Below, piece by piece: positions 16,361 through 27,330 of a stretch of 64,000 nucleotides of DNA. The notes under the pieces were generated by a model. That model saw only the letters and a list, made by a program, of their open reading frames with translations, was not told the origin of the DNA and searched no databases. This DNA is from Buddleja alternifolia (taxonomy: Eukaryota; Streptophyta; Magnoliopsida; Lamiales; Scrophulariaceae), in NCBI GenBank assembly GCA_019426215.1, contig CM033399.1:31815022-31879021 (forward strand), written 5' to 3'. Within the stretch, counting starts at the first letter, position 1; each line of letters begins with the position of its first letter. The position numbers and the translations under genes were made by a program.

Positions 16361-19300
16361 GAAGTGCGGGAGGCACCCAAACAAGGTAATCGTCGAGAGA
16401 TACATATGATAGAAGGAGGACCTACTGATGGGGACTCCTCTAACGCAAGGAAAAGATATGCGAGGGAGAGTCGTTCAAGCTACTACCATAGCGAACCTGG
16501 TAGGATTTTTTCACTTACTGGAGGATCGAGTTCGAGGAACGAAGTGATTAGCTTTGATGATAGTGATTACGACGGAATGCACGGTCCTCATAATGACCCT
16601 ATGGTGATTTCAATGGATGTGGCCAATTTTGTGGTGCATAAGGTTTTGGTGGATATGGGGAGTTCTGCAGATAATATCTTTTGGGACGTTTTGAAAAAGA
16701 TGGAGCTGGATGGAACTCGGCTGCGAAGTGTAAGTACTCATTTGGTTGGTTTTACAGGATCTTCGATTATGCCTAAAGGGTCAATTGAGCTAGATGTGTC
16801 GTTGGGGGTGGGATCGAGGTCAAAGACGAACTGAATTACCTTTTTAGTTGTGGATGTACCCTTTGCGTACAATATGATTGTGGGACGACCCATGTTGAAT
16901 ACATTTAGAGCTATTGTTTTGACTCCACACTTGAAGATGAAGTTCAAAACAAACAATGGTATTGGTGAGGTGCGTGGGAACCAACTGGAGGCTCGGCAGT
17001 GCTACACAACTTCATTAAAGGTGAATTCGTCAAAGAAGAGAAAGCGCGAAGCTAGCAGAGTTGAAGTGTTAGATGAAGAAGCAAAGACTCTGATTGAAAG
17101 TTTGAAAAAAAAAAAACAGAAGCGAGTTGAGGCACGAGTTGAACCTCTGGTCCACAAATCAGTTGAACTTATATCGGGAAACCTGGACAAAATGACACAG
17201 ATTGGAGGAGAGATGGATCCTGAAGTAGAAACGAAGCTGGTGAATTTTTTGAGGAACAACTCTGATATGTTCGCATGGAAAGCTGCGGACTTCAAAGGTA
17301 TCGACCCTGCTGTTATCGTTCATCGACTCAATGTTGACCCGGAGGCACGACCTGTGAGGCAGAAGAGAAGGAATTTTGGTCCGAACAGAGACTTGATAAT
17401 TGAAGAAGAAGTCAAAAAACTCCTAGATGTAGGATATGTAAACGAGATCCAATTCACGGATTGGCTCGCTAATGTAGTCCTTGTACCCAAATCGGGAGGA
17501 AAATGGCGAATGTGTACTGATTTCACTGATTTGAATAAAGTTTGCCCTCGTGATCCTTACCCCCTACCTCGTATAGACTTACTTGTAGATTCTACTGCAG
17601 GTTGTGCTCTTTTGAGCATGATGGATGCTTACCAAGGTTTTAATCAAATAATGATGGCAGAAGAGGATCGAGAGAAGACTGCATTCGTTACAGCGAGAGG
17701 AGTTTATTGTTATAATGTCATGCCATTCGGTCTAAGAAACTCGGGGGCAACTTACCAACGACTCGTTAATATGATGTTTGAAGATAAAATAAGAAAAACG
17801 ATGGAAGTTTATGTAGATGATATGCTTGTGAAAAGTGTGAACGAGAATGACCATTTGGCACATCTCAAGAAGTCGTTCGCAATTATGAAAGAGTACGACA
17901 TGAAGTTAAACCCAAATAAGTGTACTTTCGGGGTACGAGGTGGAAAGTTCCTAGGATACATGGTCACCCAACGAGGAATCAAGGCTAATCCTGAAAAAAT
18001 TGAAGCAATTTTGAACATGCAATCTCCAACGAGTGTGAAAGATGTACAAAAGTTAACAGGAAGAATGGCTAGTTTGAATCATTTCATTTCTCGTTCGGCA
18101 GATAAGGGCCTACACTTCTTCAAAATTTTAAGGAATCTAAAACGCTTCGAATGGATGAACGAGTGCGAGGATGCTTTTAATGATTTAAAAATTTACTTGT
18201 CGTCTCCACCTCTATTAACAAAACCAATGTTGGGAGAACCACTGTTCTTATACTTAGCAATTTCGCTAGTAGCCCTTAGTGTTGTACTCATACGGGAAGT
18301 CGAAGGTGACCATCGTCCTGTGTATTATTTTAGCAAGTTGATACAAGGGGCTGAGTTGAATTATTTAGAAATTAAAAAATGGGCACTTGAGCTAATGACT
18401 GCAGCCAGGAATCTCAGACCGTACTTTCAGTCTCATCATATAATTGTATTAACAGATCAACCTTTGAAGCAAGTACTTGCAAAACCTGATGTGTCGGGGA
18501 GACTTATAAAATGGGCCATCGAGTTAGGCGAGTTTAGTATTGAATACAAGAGTCGTACTTCGACCAAAGCCCAAGTGATGGCAGATTTTCTGGTGGAGAT
18601 GACGGTAAACCCTAATGTGGTGGCCTCGATTTCATCTACAGATACAATCCCCTGGTCTTTACATGTAGATGGATCATCGATGACGAGACGAGGAGGAGTT
18701 GGAGTATGGTTTCGTTCTCCTGAAGGAAACGATTTGGAGTTTGCAATAAAACTAAACTTTGATGTAACGAATAATGAGGCAGAGTATGAAGTGTTGATTG
18801 CGGGTTTGAAAATGGCAAGGACCCTAGATATCACAAACGTGAAAATATTCACCGACTCACAATTAGTGGCGCGACAAGTTTCGGGAACTTATGAAGCAAA
18901 AGAAAAAACTATGGTGAAGTACCTGCAAAAAACAAAACAACTGATGATGGAGTTTGAGAAGATTGAATTATGTCAGGTACCGAGAGATGAAAATCAAAGA
19001 TCGGACGCACTATCCAAATTTGCAAATCAGATTGTGGGATCGACGAGTCGTTCTGTGTCGCTACTTGTTTCTGAACATTCTGAACTAGAATCTCAAGCTC
19101 TGGTCACGGCTCTAGAGGAAGAGACGAGTTGGAAAAAACCGATCGTAGAATACTTATTACAGGGAATCCTACCAGAAGATAAACGCGAAGCTCGTAGATT
19201 ATGTGGTAGAGCTGCTCGTTTCACTATCCTAAATGACGAGTTGTACAAGAGATCAAACGCCGGACCCCTGCTTCGTTGCTTTGCCCCGATGGAAGTAGAA

Positions 19301-19538
19301 TATATTTTAAGAGAAATACATGAAGGAAGTTGTGGAAATCACTCGGCCGGACGATCGTTAGCTCAAAAAATCACACGACAAGGATACTTTTAGCCAACAC
19401 TCGTGAAGGACGCACAATAGTTTGTGAAACGATGCAAACAATGCCAAATGCACTCTAATGAAATACATCAACCGGGAAAACCCATGGAAGTGATAAAAAT
19501 CGCATACCCATTTGATCAGTGGGGCATTGATATACTCG
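16361..19538 (+). pseudogene. Protease, reverse transcriptase and RNases H of the Gypsy/Tat element
   Basis: One frame continues from gag. The aspartic-protease segment has VDMGSSADNIFW (about 16651), where the active site is usually D-T/S-G; here it is DMG, so activity is doubtful. A stop at 16832 separates it from VDVPFAYNMIVGRPML. The reverse transcriptase (17300-18000) has MPFGLRNSGATYQ and the catalytic YVDDM. A retroviral-type RNase H remnant (about 18230-18500) is followed by an archaeal-type RNase H beginning LHVDGSS (about 18659), with NNEAEYE and FTDSQL. The integrase zinc finger follows (H..H near 19318-19345; CKQCQ at about 19431) after stops at 19391 and 19418. Confidence 0.88.
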
Positions 19539-19626
19539 GTTGATACTTATCTTAAACTCATCTAATATACTCGTATAATAAGACGAGTAGAGTTATGACT
19601 TATCGAGTGTTCGTATTCATTTATAG
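19539..19626 (+). other. Candidate intron 1 in integrase (88 nt)
   Basis: Begins GTTGAT and ends TTTATAG. Removing exactly GT...AG joins codons as ...GAT ATA CTC G|GT CCA TTC..., giving the continuous integrase reading DQWGIDILGPFPPVRNQKK. Read through, it hits a stop at once. The length is not a multiple of three, so the exact boundary is what restores frame. Confidence 0.6.
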
Positions 19627-20533
19627 GTCCATTCCCGCCGGTTAGGAATCAAAAGAAATATATTATAGTGGCGGTGGAGCACTTCACAAAATGGATTGAA
19701 ACTGAAGCGGTGGCTCGTATTACGGAAGAGGTTATCATTGACTTCGTTTGGAAAAATATCATCTGCAGGTTAATAAACCTAAGAAAATAAATAGAAATAC
19801 ATGTGTTATAGTAATAGATATTATAATTATGAAATTTGATTGGAAAAATATCATCTGTAGGTTTGGTATACCTCGGATTTTGATTTCTGATAATGGAACT
19901 CAGTTCAACGGGAAATCTATTACATCGTGGTGTAAAGAACTGAAGATTAAACAAAATTTTACGTCTGTGGGACATCCCCAAGCAAATGGCCTGACTGAGG
20001 TTGCTAACAGGATACTACTGCAACACTTGAAGACTAGACTCGATGGTATGAGGTCTGCTTGGGCAGACGAGCTTCCTGGGATCTTTTGGGCCTACCGCAC
20101 GACTCCAAGGTCGTCTACCGATGAAACCCCATTTTGTCTCGTCTACGGATCCGAGGCTGTCATCACAACGGAGATTGGTATGATGACTCATAGAGTATCA
20201 ACCTACGAGGTGGAAGAAAATCAGTGCGTGCGGGAGTTTGAGTTGGATGTTATTGATGAGGTACGAGAACGAGCATATGCAAAAATATTGAGACAAAAGA
20301 GCACCATGGCGAGAGCATACAACAAGAGGGTGTGAGAGAGATCCTTTCAAGTGGGAGATCTAGTGCTAAAAAGGGTAGAAGTCTCAAGGCATGTAAAAAA
20401 ATTGGAAGCCAATTGGGATGGGCCATATCAGATTACGAAGATAACCAAGGGGATGACGTTTGGATTGCAAGATCTTCAAGGGAAAGAATTACCTCGTCCG
20501 TGGCATGTTGATAATTTGAGAAGATTTTATATG
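19627..20533 (+). pseudogene. Integrase core and C-terminus of the Gypsy/Tat element
   Basis: After candidate intron 1 the frame reads YIIVAVEHFTKWIETEA, the first catalytic aspartate (GIDILG) lying just upstream. It is interrupted by candidate intron 2 (19769-19860), then continues CRFGIPRILISDNGTQFNG with the second aspartate, and the third (glutamate) in HPQANGLTEVANR. An in-frame TGA at 20333 precedes the C-terminal barrel region (VGDLVLKRVE..., WDGPYQI, RPWHVDNLRRFY), ending at 20533-20535. Confidence 0.85.
19769..19860 (+). other. Candidate intron 2 in integrase (92 nt)
   Basis: Begins GTTAAT and ends CATCTGTAG. Exact removal joins TGC AG|G TTT, giving WKNIICRFGIPRIL. The last ~20 bases of the upstream exon (TGGAAAAATATCATCTGCAG|GT) recur at the intron's 3' end (TGGAAAAATATCATCTGTAG|GT), so the segment looks like a duplication carrying AGGT at both ends. 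The two candidate introns total 180 nt. Confidence 0.6.
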
Positions 20534-20535
20534 TG

Positions 20536-20887
20536 AGAAATACATTGTTTTCTGCTTAATTTGGAATCCTTGGTTATACTCGTAAAATGATTTTATTGCT
20601 TTTTGCTCCTGACCTCTGAAACGAGTTCAAGGATAATGGGAATTTTAAATCCATGTTTTGCACTTGTAACACGAGTATCGCTCTTCGTCTTTGAAACGAA
20701 TTTATTGTACTTTAATACGAGTACGTATGAAATAAAAATATCCAAGTATGAGAAGATTAAATTATATTTTAAGTACGAGTTACCAGAGTGACATAAGCAA
20801 AAACTGTTCAGGAATGACATAAGCAAGATGCAAACAAACGACATAGAGAAAGTTTAAACTAAAAAGAACTTGGCATTAAAAAGGGCT
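20536..20887. other. Spacer between integrase and antisense gene
   Basis: No coding frame. The short motif ACGAGT and near variants recur many times. It would hold the 3' ends of both the sense pol transcript and the convergent antisense transcript; no clear polyadenylation signal was fixed for either. Confidence 0.5.
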
Positions 20888-23225
20888 TCAGCCTTGAGGG
20901 TTTTCTCCACTTTGGTTAGAAGATTGAGCTGGGTTGACCGGGGATTTGTACCAAGGAACCAGTGGGGCAAATTCTGAAAACTCAACGGGTACAAAATCCT
21001 CGTCTTCCGTCAAAAACGAATCTCGGAGGAGCTTGCGCTTATAGCAATCTTCGAGGCAATGAATATCAAAATCAGGCTTGAAGGCATTAAGGAGATTTCC
21101 ATAATCGATGCATTTGAAGAAGCCGTCCTTCTCATCCTTAAGGGCTCTAGACAGGAGCAGACGGTCGAATATAGTCGACTTCATGAAATCACGAGCCTCG
21201 CCAAAACGACCCTCGGCGAGCTCATCTGCGTATTCTTGGGATGCGAGAAACTCATGCTTCCCCTCAATACAATCCAACTCGTATGCATCCGCCTTTTCTT
21301 TTAACAACTCGTCATAACGAGCCTCGCCTTCCAAAATTCTGGCTTCCAAACGAGCGATTTCAACTTCTAATTCCCTCACAATTTCTTGATGCTTGACCCT
21401 CTCCGCAGTTAATAGACGACTTGACTCCATCAACTCGTTCTTCACTGTGGCAAACGAGTTCCTTTAGGCAGTGGTGTTGGCTACATACTTGGCGAATCTT
21501 GCCTTCTCTACCCTTAAGTCGTCTTTTAGCCCAGCACAACTTAAAGCCAAGTCATGCAAACATGATGAAGCCTGCACGAGTTGTACATGGATACTATTAT
21601 TTGATATACAAAAACACAACGACAATAGTGAGAGCAAGTAAACGAGTATTACCTTCATCAGATGAGCAGCTCCCATTCTTTCAACTGCAGCGTAAGACTG
21701 CTCAATCAGTATAGCCTTGTCACGAGGGAGATGCATGTTGCGATACATCTCCAGAGCCACATTTGTCCCTTGGGGACCCACTAATATTGAACTCTGAGGA
21801 TAAATCCTCCAATCTGGAACGATGGGATCATTTTTTGGATCTTCTTGACAGCGATCCGATACATTGTACTCCTTGAAATCTCTCAGATTAAGGGCTTCCA
21901 ACTTCTGGACGAGTTCCACGGAAGATGGTCGAGTACCAGGGAGAGTTTGGTCATCGGAGGATGACGTCTCCCTTCTTCGTTTAACTCTGCTGGATTCTGC
22001 CAGAGGTGGACGCTCAGGAAAAACCAAAGGATCGGGATCCTGACCAGCAACACCCTTATCTACAGGATCATCGACGAGAACCTCGACTCGTGCTTCCGGA
22101 CGAGTCTCAGAGATTTGACGAAACCCAGAAGTGACGATTCTAGGCAAGGGTCGCTCACGCCCTAAATCACGAGAGGTCTCCTGGAGTGGCTGTAGAGGTG
22201 GAGTGTTGGTCCTTCGCCGACCTGCAGAACCCTCGGTAGTAGGCATCTCTTCCTCGTCACGGAGGGCGGCTAGACGAGCTGCACGAGTGGCCATCTCTGC
22301 AAAAGAAGATAGATCTTACATTCAATATACATGATAAATACAAACTGTAAAAGAAACGAGTCTTACCTAAGTTGGGAACTCCAGGTATAGGTGCGGAGCT
22401 CAGACCGCAAGAAACGAGTATGGCCTCGGACATTAATTTTTCAGGAACAAAAGGCACAGAAACTAACCCTTCTAAAAACCCTCGTTCCCAAGTTGGATTT
22501 CCTATTTCTAACTCTCGTTCACGAATGCACCATTGCCTAGGAACGAGCCAATTTTCATTTTTTGGGGGTGAGATATAAATATATTTATCTTTCCACCGTC
22601 CGAATGAATCACGAGTATGAGCTTGAAGGATAGCATCTTGACGGGGCGAAAAGTAAAAGAAACGACGCCGGGGCGCTTTTTTACAACGATTAAGAAAAAA
22701 CATCCTGTGAAAATTGACTATGCTTGCTTCTTTCCCGTGAGCGGTCCTTAAAATTATAAAAAGTATTATATGTTTATAAGAATTGGGCAAGAGTTGGGTG
22801 GGACAAAGCCCGTAATTTAATAAAATATCATTAATACTTGCATGGAGGGGAAATTTAATACTGGAAATCAAATGGGCAAGATGAAATGTACTAAAACCTA
22901 TTGGAGGTTTATGCATACGATCTGAAGGACCCGGGAACCGAATTTCATAATTGGGATGAATAAAATATCGAACCCTCAACTCGTTTTACCTGGATGGCCT
23001 TATAGTCGAAACTTGGTTAAGCCAAGTGATGTGTGTATTCACATTAGCGGGACCCTCCAGATCTACGAGTTCCCCACCCTCGTTCCTCCGTGACGACTCG
23101 GGAACATCAATCGGTGGAACGAATCCCTCGACTAAATGATCGATGGCGTCTGAACCGGACCCCTCAGTAGAAGAACTTGAGATCTTGTTATTATCAACGG
23201 AGGTAGAAGATCTAGTACGAACCAT
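20888..23225 (-). pseudogene. Antisense gene of the Tat element, spliced, with two stops
   Basis: Exons on the minus strand: 23225-22367, 22296-21653, 21571-20888. Introns are 70 nt (GTAAGA...TTTTGCAG) and 81 nt (GTAATA...GTGCAG). The exons sum to 2187 nt, exactly 729 codons, and the frame is continuous apart from TAA at 22986-22988 and 21464-21466. The first exon encodes a globular region (HPNYEIRFPGPSD, FPLHASINDILLNYGL, RRRFFYFSPRQDAI) of the type called putative gypsy-type transposon or plant transposase-like domain. The second is low-complexity and charged. The third is a long coiled coil (RELEVEIARLEARILEGEAR) with an acidic tail. The function is unknown. The start is the ATG at 23225; a longer in-frame extension would need TTG. 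Confidence 0.82.
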
Positions 23226-23405
23226 AGTAAGGAAAGAGTAAGAGAAGAAGACGTACGAGAATGATGATAGAGAATTTGAATTCAACTCGGTCGTTGCGGA
23301 AGATTTCTACTTCTTTCTAAACAACCCTCTCTACAAAAAATTCTCTCTCTAAGAAAGTAAAAGTAAAAGTAAAAGTGAAAGTGAAAAGTAAAAAAATGTG
23401 TGGGA

Positions 23406-23415
23406 CTATTTATAG
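23406..23415 (-). promoter_or_regulatory. TATA box of the antisense gene
   Basis: CTATAAATAG on the minus strand, about 180 bp upstream of the antisense ATG. It is followed by pyrimidine-rich CTTTTA-type repeats (about 23355-23392), which resemble a plant core-promoter Y patch. This would drive transcription opposite to, and converging with, the LTR promoter. Confidence 0.65.
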
Positions 23416-23832
23416 GGAGAGAAGGAGAAGAGACATGAACGCTTCAGATCATATCCGACGGTTGAGGCGAAGGGATGCTTGAGATAACCAGTAACAGGGG
23501 TCATTATTAGTCGCAACTTTTGAGAACTAGAGACATGACGGCTGAGCTATTAACTGTAGCAGCACATCCCTCGAGATGATTGGGCACGTCTCTCAAGATG
23601 GGGTTATAATTAAAGAGCTTTTAATGCCACAATAACACGCTTATTTAAACTAATAATAAAATCGTCATTCATGACAAAAAATAATAAATGGAGGAGAAGA
23701 AACGGTTGAAGTAGAACACCTACTGTTGTTGAATGAAGATACGAGAACAACTCGGTTACATAAACAGTATAAAGAATTGAGTACTACTTCACCAGCATGA
23801 ATTCAAGTCGTTACACGTTTAATTCTTCACAC

Positions 23833-23851
23833 TGATGAAGTGGGGATTTAA
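23833..23851 (+). other. Purine-rich tract before the 3' LTR
   Basis: TGATGAAGTGGGGATTTA directly precedes the LTR. It is the expected position of the plus-strand primer (polypurine tract), though it is interrupted by pyrimidines. Confidence 0.5.
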
Positions 23852-24405
23852 TGATATAGTAAAATCAATAGAATATGCTATAGGGCCCAATTTGAGTTGA
23901 GTAAAGAACCTAGGCCCAACAGAGGCCCAAAAACTGTACTCACTAGACTAGGTCCGCGCTAAGTAACAGTATCGGGTCGGGTCGTTCCATGACCTGACCC
24001 CACAGGAACGAGTCATCCACCGTCCATTAGTGCCACCTGTTAGCATCCTATGAATGCCCAACTACCATTGGACAGGGTGTTCTCTATAAATACCTCCTCA
24101 TAACATTCATTAAGGGCTGGAATCTAAAGAATATTCTCTCAAGAATTAGCCTCGTATATAAATAACGAGTCTATAGACTGAGGAGTACGATCCTATAAAC
24201 ATACAAATTGGAGTCTGGATTCGTTCTTCGAGTACGACCCTGAATACAACGATTATATTAGAACTACGTAGGCTTGATCCTAATTAGGTACGTAGGTAAT
24301 TTAATTATCATTGAGTGCAGCCGTAATATTTCATCATCATACTCGAGGAGCAGTTCAAGTCACTCTGGACTGAGAGACTCGAGTCTTCGGATTTGGGTTA
24401 GATCA
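23852..24405 (+). repeat. 3' LTR of the Gypsy/Tat element
   Basis: 554 bp, TGATATAG...GATCA, with a TATA box CTATAAATACC at about 24084-24094. It is longer than the 5' LTR because of a GGGTCGGGTC-containing insert and small indels near the end. The target copy ATGGT follows at 24406. Confidence 0.92.
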
Positions 24406-24410
24406 ATGGT

Positions 24411-25796
24411 GGTATTGATATCCGATTTATCGCCTAAAAAGATCGAACTTTTTGGTGATGTTGTGGATGCTTGGGTTCAGATTGCTGTGTTCTAGGTTGT
24501 CTATTGATTTGAAGGGGGGGGGGGGGGGGGGGGGGGAGGTGCATTCAACTAGCCATGGTTAACACCCTTTGAGGCTGAGATTGCGGTTGGGGATTTGGGA
24601 TTTTGAGTGGCTGGTGGTAGAGGAATTTAAGGTGCAATGGCGGTTTGGAGTGTACGAGGAATGAAGAATGATGTGGAAACGCGAATGTGCAAAAAGGCGT
24701 GGATTATCCAATGGATTATTATGCGCAGGATTGAGGGGAATGGAACTCTTGTTACTCAAAGAAGCCTGCTTGTGATATGAGGAAAAACAATCAGTGTTGC
24801 GATGATAGTTGTGGAAAACGATAAGAATGATCATAGGGCTGTGGTTAGAATACTGATAAGAGTTCGATGTCGTGTGGATCGTCACACTCAATTTGATTCT
24901 TTGTGAGTAATTTATATTCCTATTTGAACTGATGGTTTAGTTTTTATTGCATCTGTTTAGGAGAAAGATTTGCTTTCTTTCACCCTTTTATGTATAGTGG
25001 CATGCTTGTTTTTAAGGTAGTACTTTAGAGGATCACATACTGCATGTGATTCGCTATACGTATATTGCAAACATTTCTTTATTGAATTTAGAAACCCCGA
25101 ATCGCTTTATGTTTAGTTGTTGCATTGAAATCTGTTTTTTGTTGAGAGTTGCAAACTGCTGATGATATTAGTTGAACTGCATGTAAGGAGCCTCAGCCTA
25201 CTATATAAAATGTCTGCTATATATGCTATTTAGTCTAATGTGTGAAATGAAACAATTTAATGTACTTAGTGATGTTAGCATATTATATACATGTAGAACA
25301 TGAATGCAAATCACAAAGGTCAATGCAAAAGTTTTCATGTCTAATTAAATACTTCATATGCAACAAAGGCTCACCCGAAATTACTGTTTTGGTAGATTAT
25401 CAAGGGTTTTATGGTGGAATTTTTGGACGAAGTTGCAATGTAATCCAAGGTCATCAGTGAACCAGACGGCGCGTGTTTCACATTGTGAAAAAACCCGGTA
25501 TTCGTCACCTCTGAGATTTCCCATGCAAATGATGAGATATTGATGACGCAGGGGCTGGTGGGTGCCACCGCCCTCAAATTTTAAAATTTTCAACTTTTGC
25601 CTATGAAATTTCGAAATTTTGTGATTTCGCCTACTCTCAAAATTTTAACTTTCACTTTTACCTATAACATTAACATTTATAATTTTGCACCCCTCGAAAA
25701 TGACAAAAATAACATTTATATCAATTGATTTAACCAAATATCATATAAACGAGTAGTAGTGAAATTGAAGTTATTTTTTAATGATATTATAATACT
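24411..25796. other. Intergenic, no gene seen
   Basis: Contains a run of 23 G at 24514-24536. Positions 25545-25690 (...GGTGGGTGCCACCGCC...CAAATTTTAAAATTTTC) resemble the interior of the hAT MITE at 38262, so this is a probable damaged relative. No gene was recognised. Confidence 0.5.
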
Positions 25797-27330
25797 ATTA
25801 GGACTTTATTTGGTTCAAAGTATGGGAATGGAATGATTAAATTGATGATGATGGATTACACTGTTCATTATCAAGGAAGCATGATCAATTAAGCGTTTGT
25901 GATGCGGGATTGAAAGTTGGATTAAAATCAACAACTTATCGAGTTTATCTTTATCAAATGTTTGGTTCATGTGACCTAGAGATTGATAAGTAAAATTACA
26001 CAAATACCCTTGTTTGTTAAAAGTATAGATGAAAAGGTATTTTTTTTCTCCCAAAGGATAAATAAAAAGGTATTTTTTTTCTCCCAAAGGATAGATAAAA
26101 AAGTATTTTTCTCCCAAAACATTAAATCATCTCATTAGGAAACCTTTCGATTATTTGTATGAAACATTTTTCTTAACCTTCTGGTTATCAATGTGACCAA
26201 CATGACAATAATTTTTTATTATGCATGCTTGAGTCGAGCTTGGTTTGATTGTTAATCGAGCTGAGCTCAAAGGATATTTAATCAAGTCGAACACGAGTCG
26301 AGCTCGAGTAAAATATTTTATGTATATATGTATTAAAATTTTCTACTAATTGAGCCAAGTTCCAAAACTTATTTGCGATGATTTTTAGTCCGTTTGGAGA
26401 AAAACGACACAATAACAAAATTAATATAAAGTTATACATAACATCAAAACCAAATAATTCGTCTAGAAAACGAAATGCTACATAAGCTAATAAGTATTGC
26501 GGATAATGTAAAGTAAATAGAAAAAAATATGGTTAAGGAAGTAGGAAGTTTTCAAATTTATAAAGACACAATAATTTTTAATTAATTAGAGAAAAGAGAT
26601 TGCTAAACGATATAAAATATTAGAAGGCCAATTGTAATACAAAATCAATATATGTTACTCCTTCTATTCTTTTCTTTTCTAACAAATGATGACAAATTCT
26701 TCATTTAATAATTTATTTTATCACTAATTTCTTAGCAAATTGACCCATCACATTGAATAAAAATTCAATAGTAGTTGGAAAAAATTGTGTGACACCTCTA
26801 AAGTTTTTTAAAATAATTGAAAACGATCACAATTTAAGGCCTTTAATGAGATATTTTAGTCATTTGAAAAGTTTAGAAATCCATTCTCACTAATTAATTA
26901 CAAATTGTTGTCTTTATTAATTTGAAAACTTTCTATTCCCTTAACAATAATTTTCCTAATATAAAGTAAATAATATAAAATTAATCTTTTCGGAAAATAA
27001 TATAAAGTAAATATAATTTTTTGAATATAATATCAAGTCAATGAATGGCTAAATATATGAGAATTTTATTAGTTGTAAGGATAATATTGTCTTTGCCAAT
27101 ATATTTTAAGGGGTACAAAAGTCAATCAAATTTTTTGGTTTACCACCATGAAGGTGGGATTATTTAATCTTACCATTTTGCTCATGATAAGTTATCCAAA
27201 GAATGCAGGATATATTCTCTGGCCATTAATCAATACAGGGCTTCTGACACTGAAACCAATCATTTGATAAATCTGGACTATTTAGTCTATACAGGTTAAT
27301 CAAGTAAACCAAACAAGTTCTTATTGATTA
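25797..27330. mobile_element. Possible inverted-repeat DNA element
   Basis: The left end ATTAGGACTTTATTTGGTTC and the reverse complement of the right end (AATCAATAAGAACTTGTTTGGTTTAC) are similar. Both carry the TTTGGTT core seen in many PIF/Harbinger-like and hAT-like MITEs. The interior has a three-fold tandem repeat (26037-26120) and no coding frame. The boundaries are approximate. Confidence 0.35.
26037..26120. repeat. ~33-bp tandem repeat, three units
   Basis: Three units built on GGTATTTTTTTTCTCCCAAA followed by GGATA(A/G)ATAAAAA, the last one shortened. Confidence 0.8.

Larger units (their letters stand above)
14092..24405 (+). mobile_element. Gypsy LTR retrotransposon, Tat lineage, with antisense gene
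   Basis: A 10.3-kb element bounded by LTRs (14092-14609 and 23852-24405) and a perfect target duplication ATGGT (14087-14091 and 24406-24410). Order: LTR, primer site (14611), gag, protease, reverse transcriptase, RNase H, a second archaeal-type RNase H, integrase, then a long region with a spliced antisense gene, a purine-rich tract and the LTR. The extra RNase H and the antisense gene between pol and the 3' LTR are known hallmarks of Tat-type elements. The copy is damaged: one frameshift near 15600 and nine in-frame stops (15321, 15722, 15968, 16079, 16154, 16832, 19391, 19418, 20333). By a rough hand count the LTRs differ at about 4% of sites, plus indels. Confidence 0.93.

Noticed and set aside
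16061..16405. 114- and 138-codon antisense frames over gag
   Set aside because: Produced by the repetitive basic region of gag; no start context, promoter or domain, unlike the antisense gene at 20888-23225.
14092..23225. Nonsense codons in the Tat element as proof of methylation-driven decay
   Set aside because: Every stop codon is one transition from some sense codon, so the pattern is not diagnostic without an alignment to intact copies.
24274..24891. Open frames after the Tat 3' LTR
   Set aside because: One spans LTR and flank, the other is antisense low-complexity; no homology recognised.
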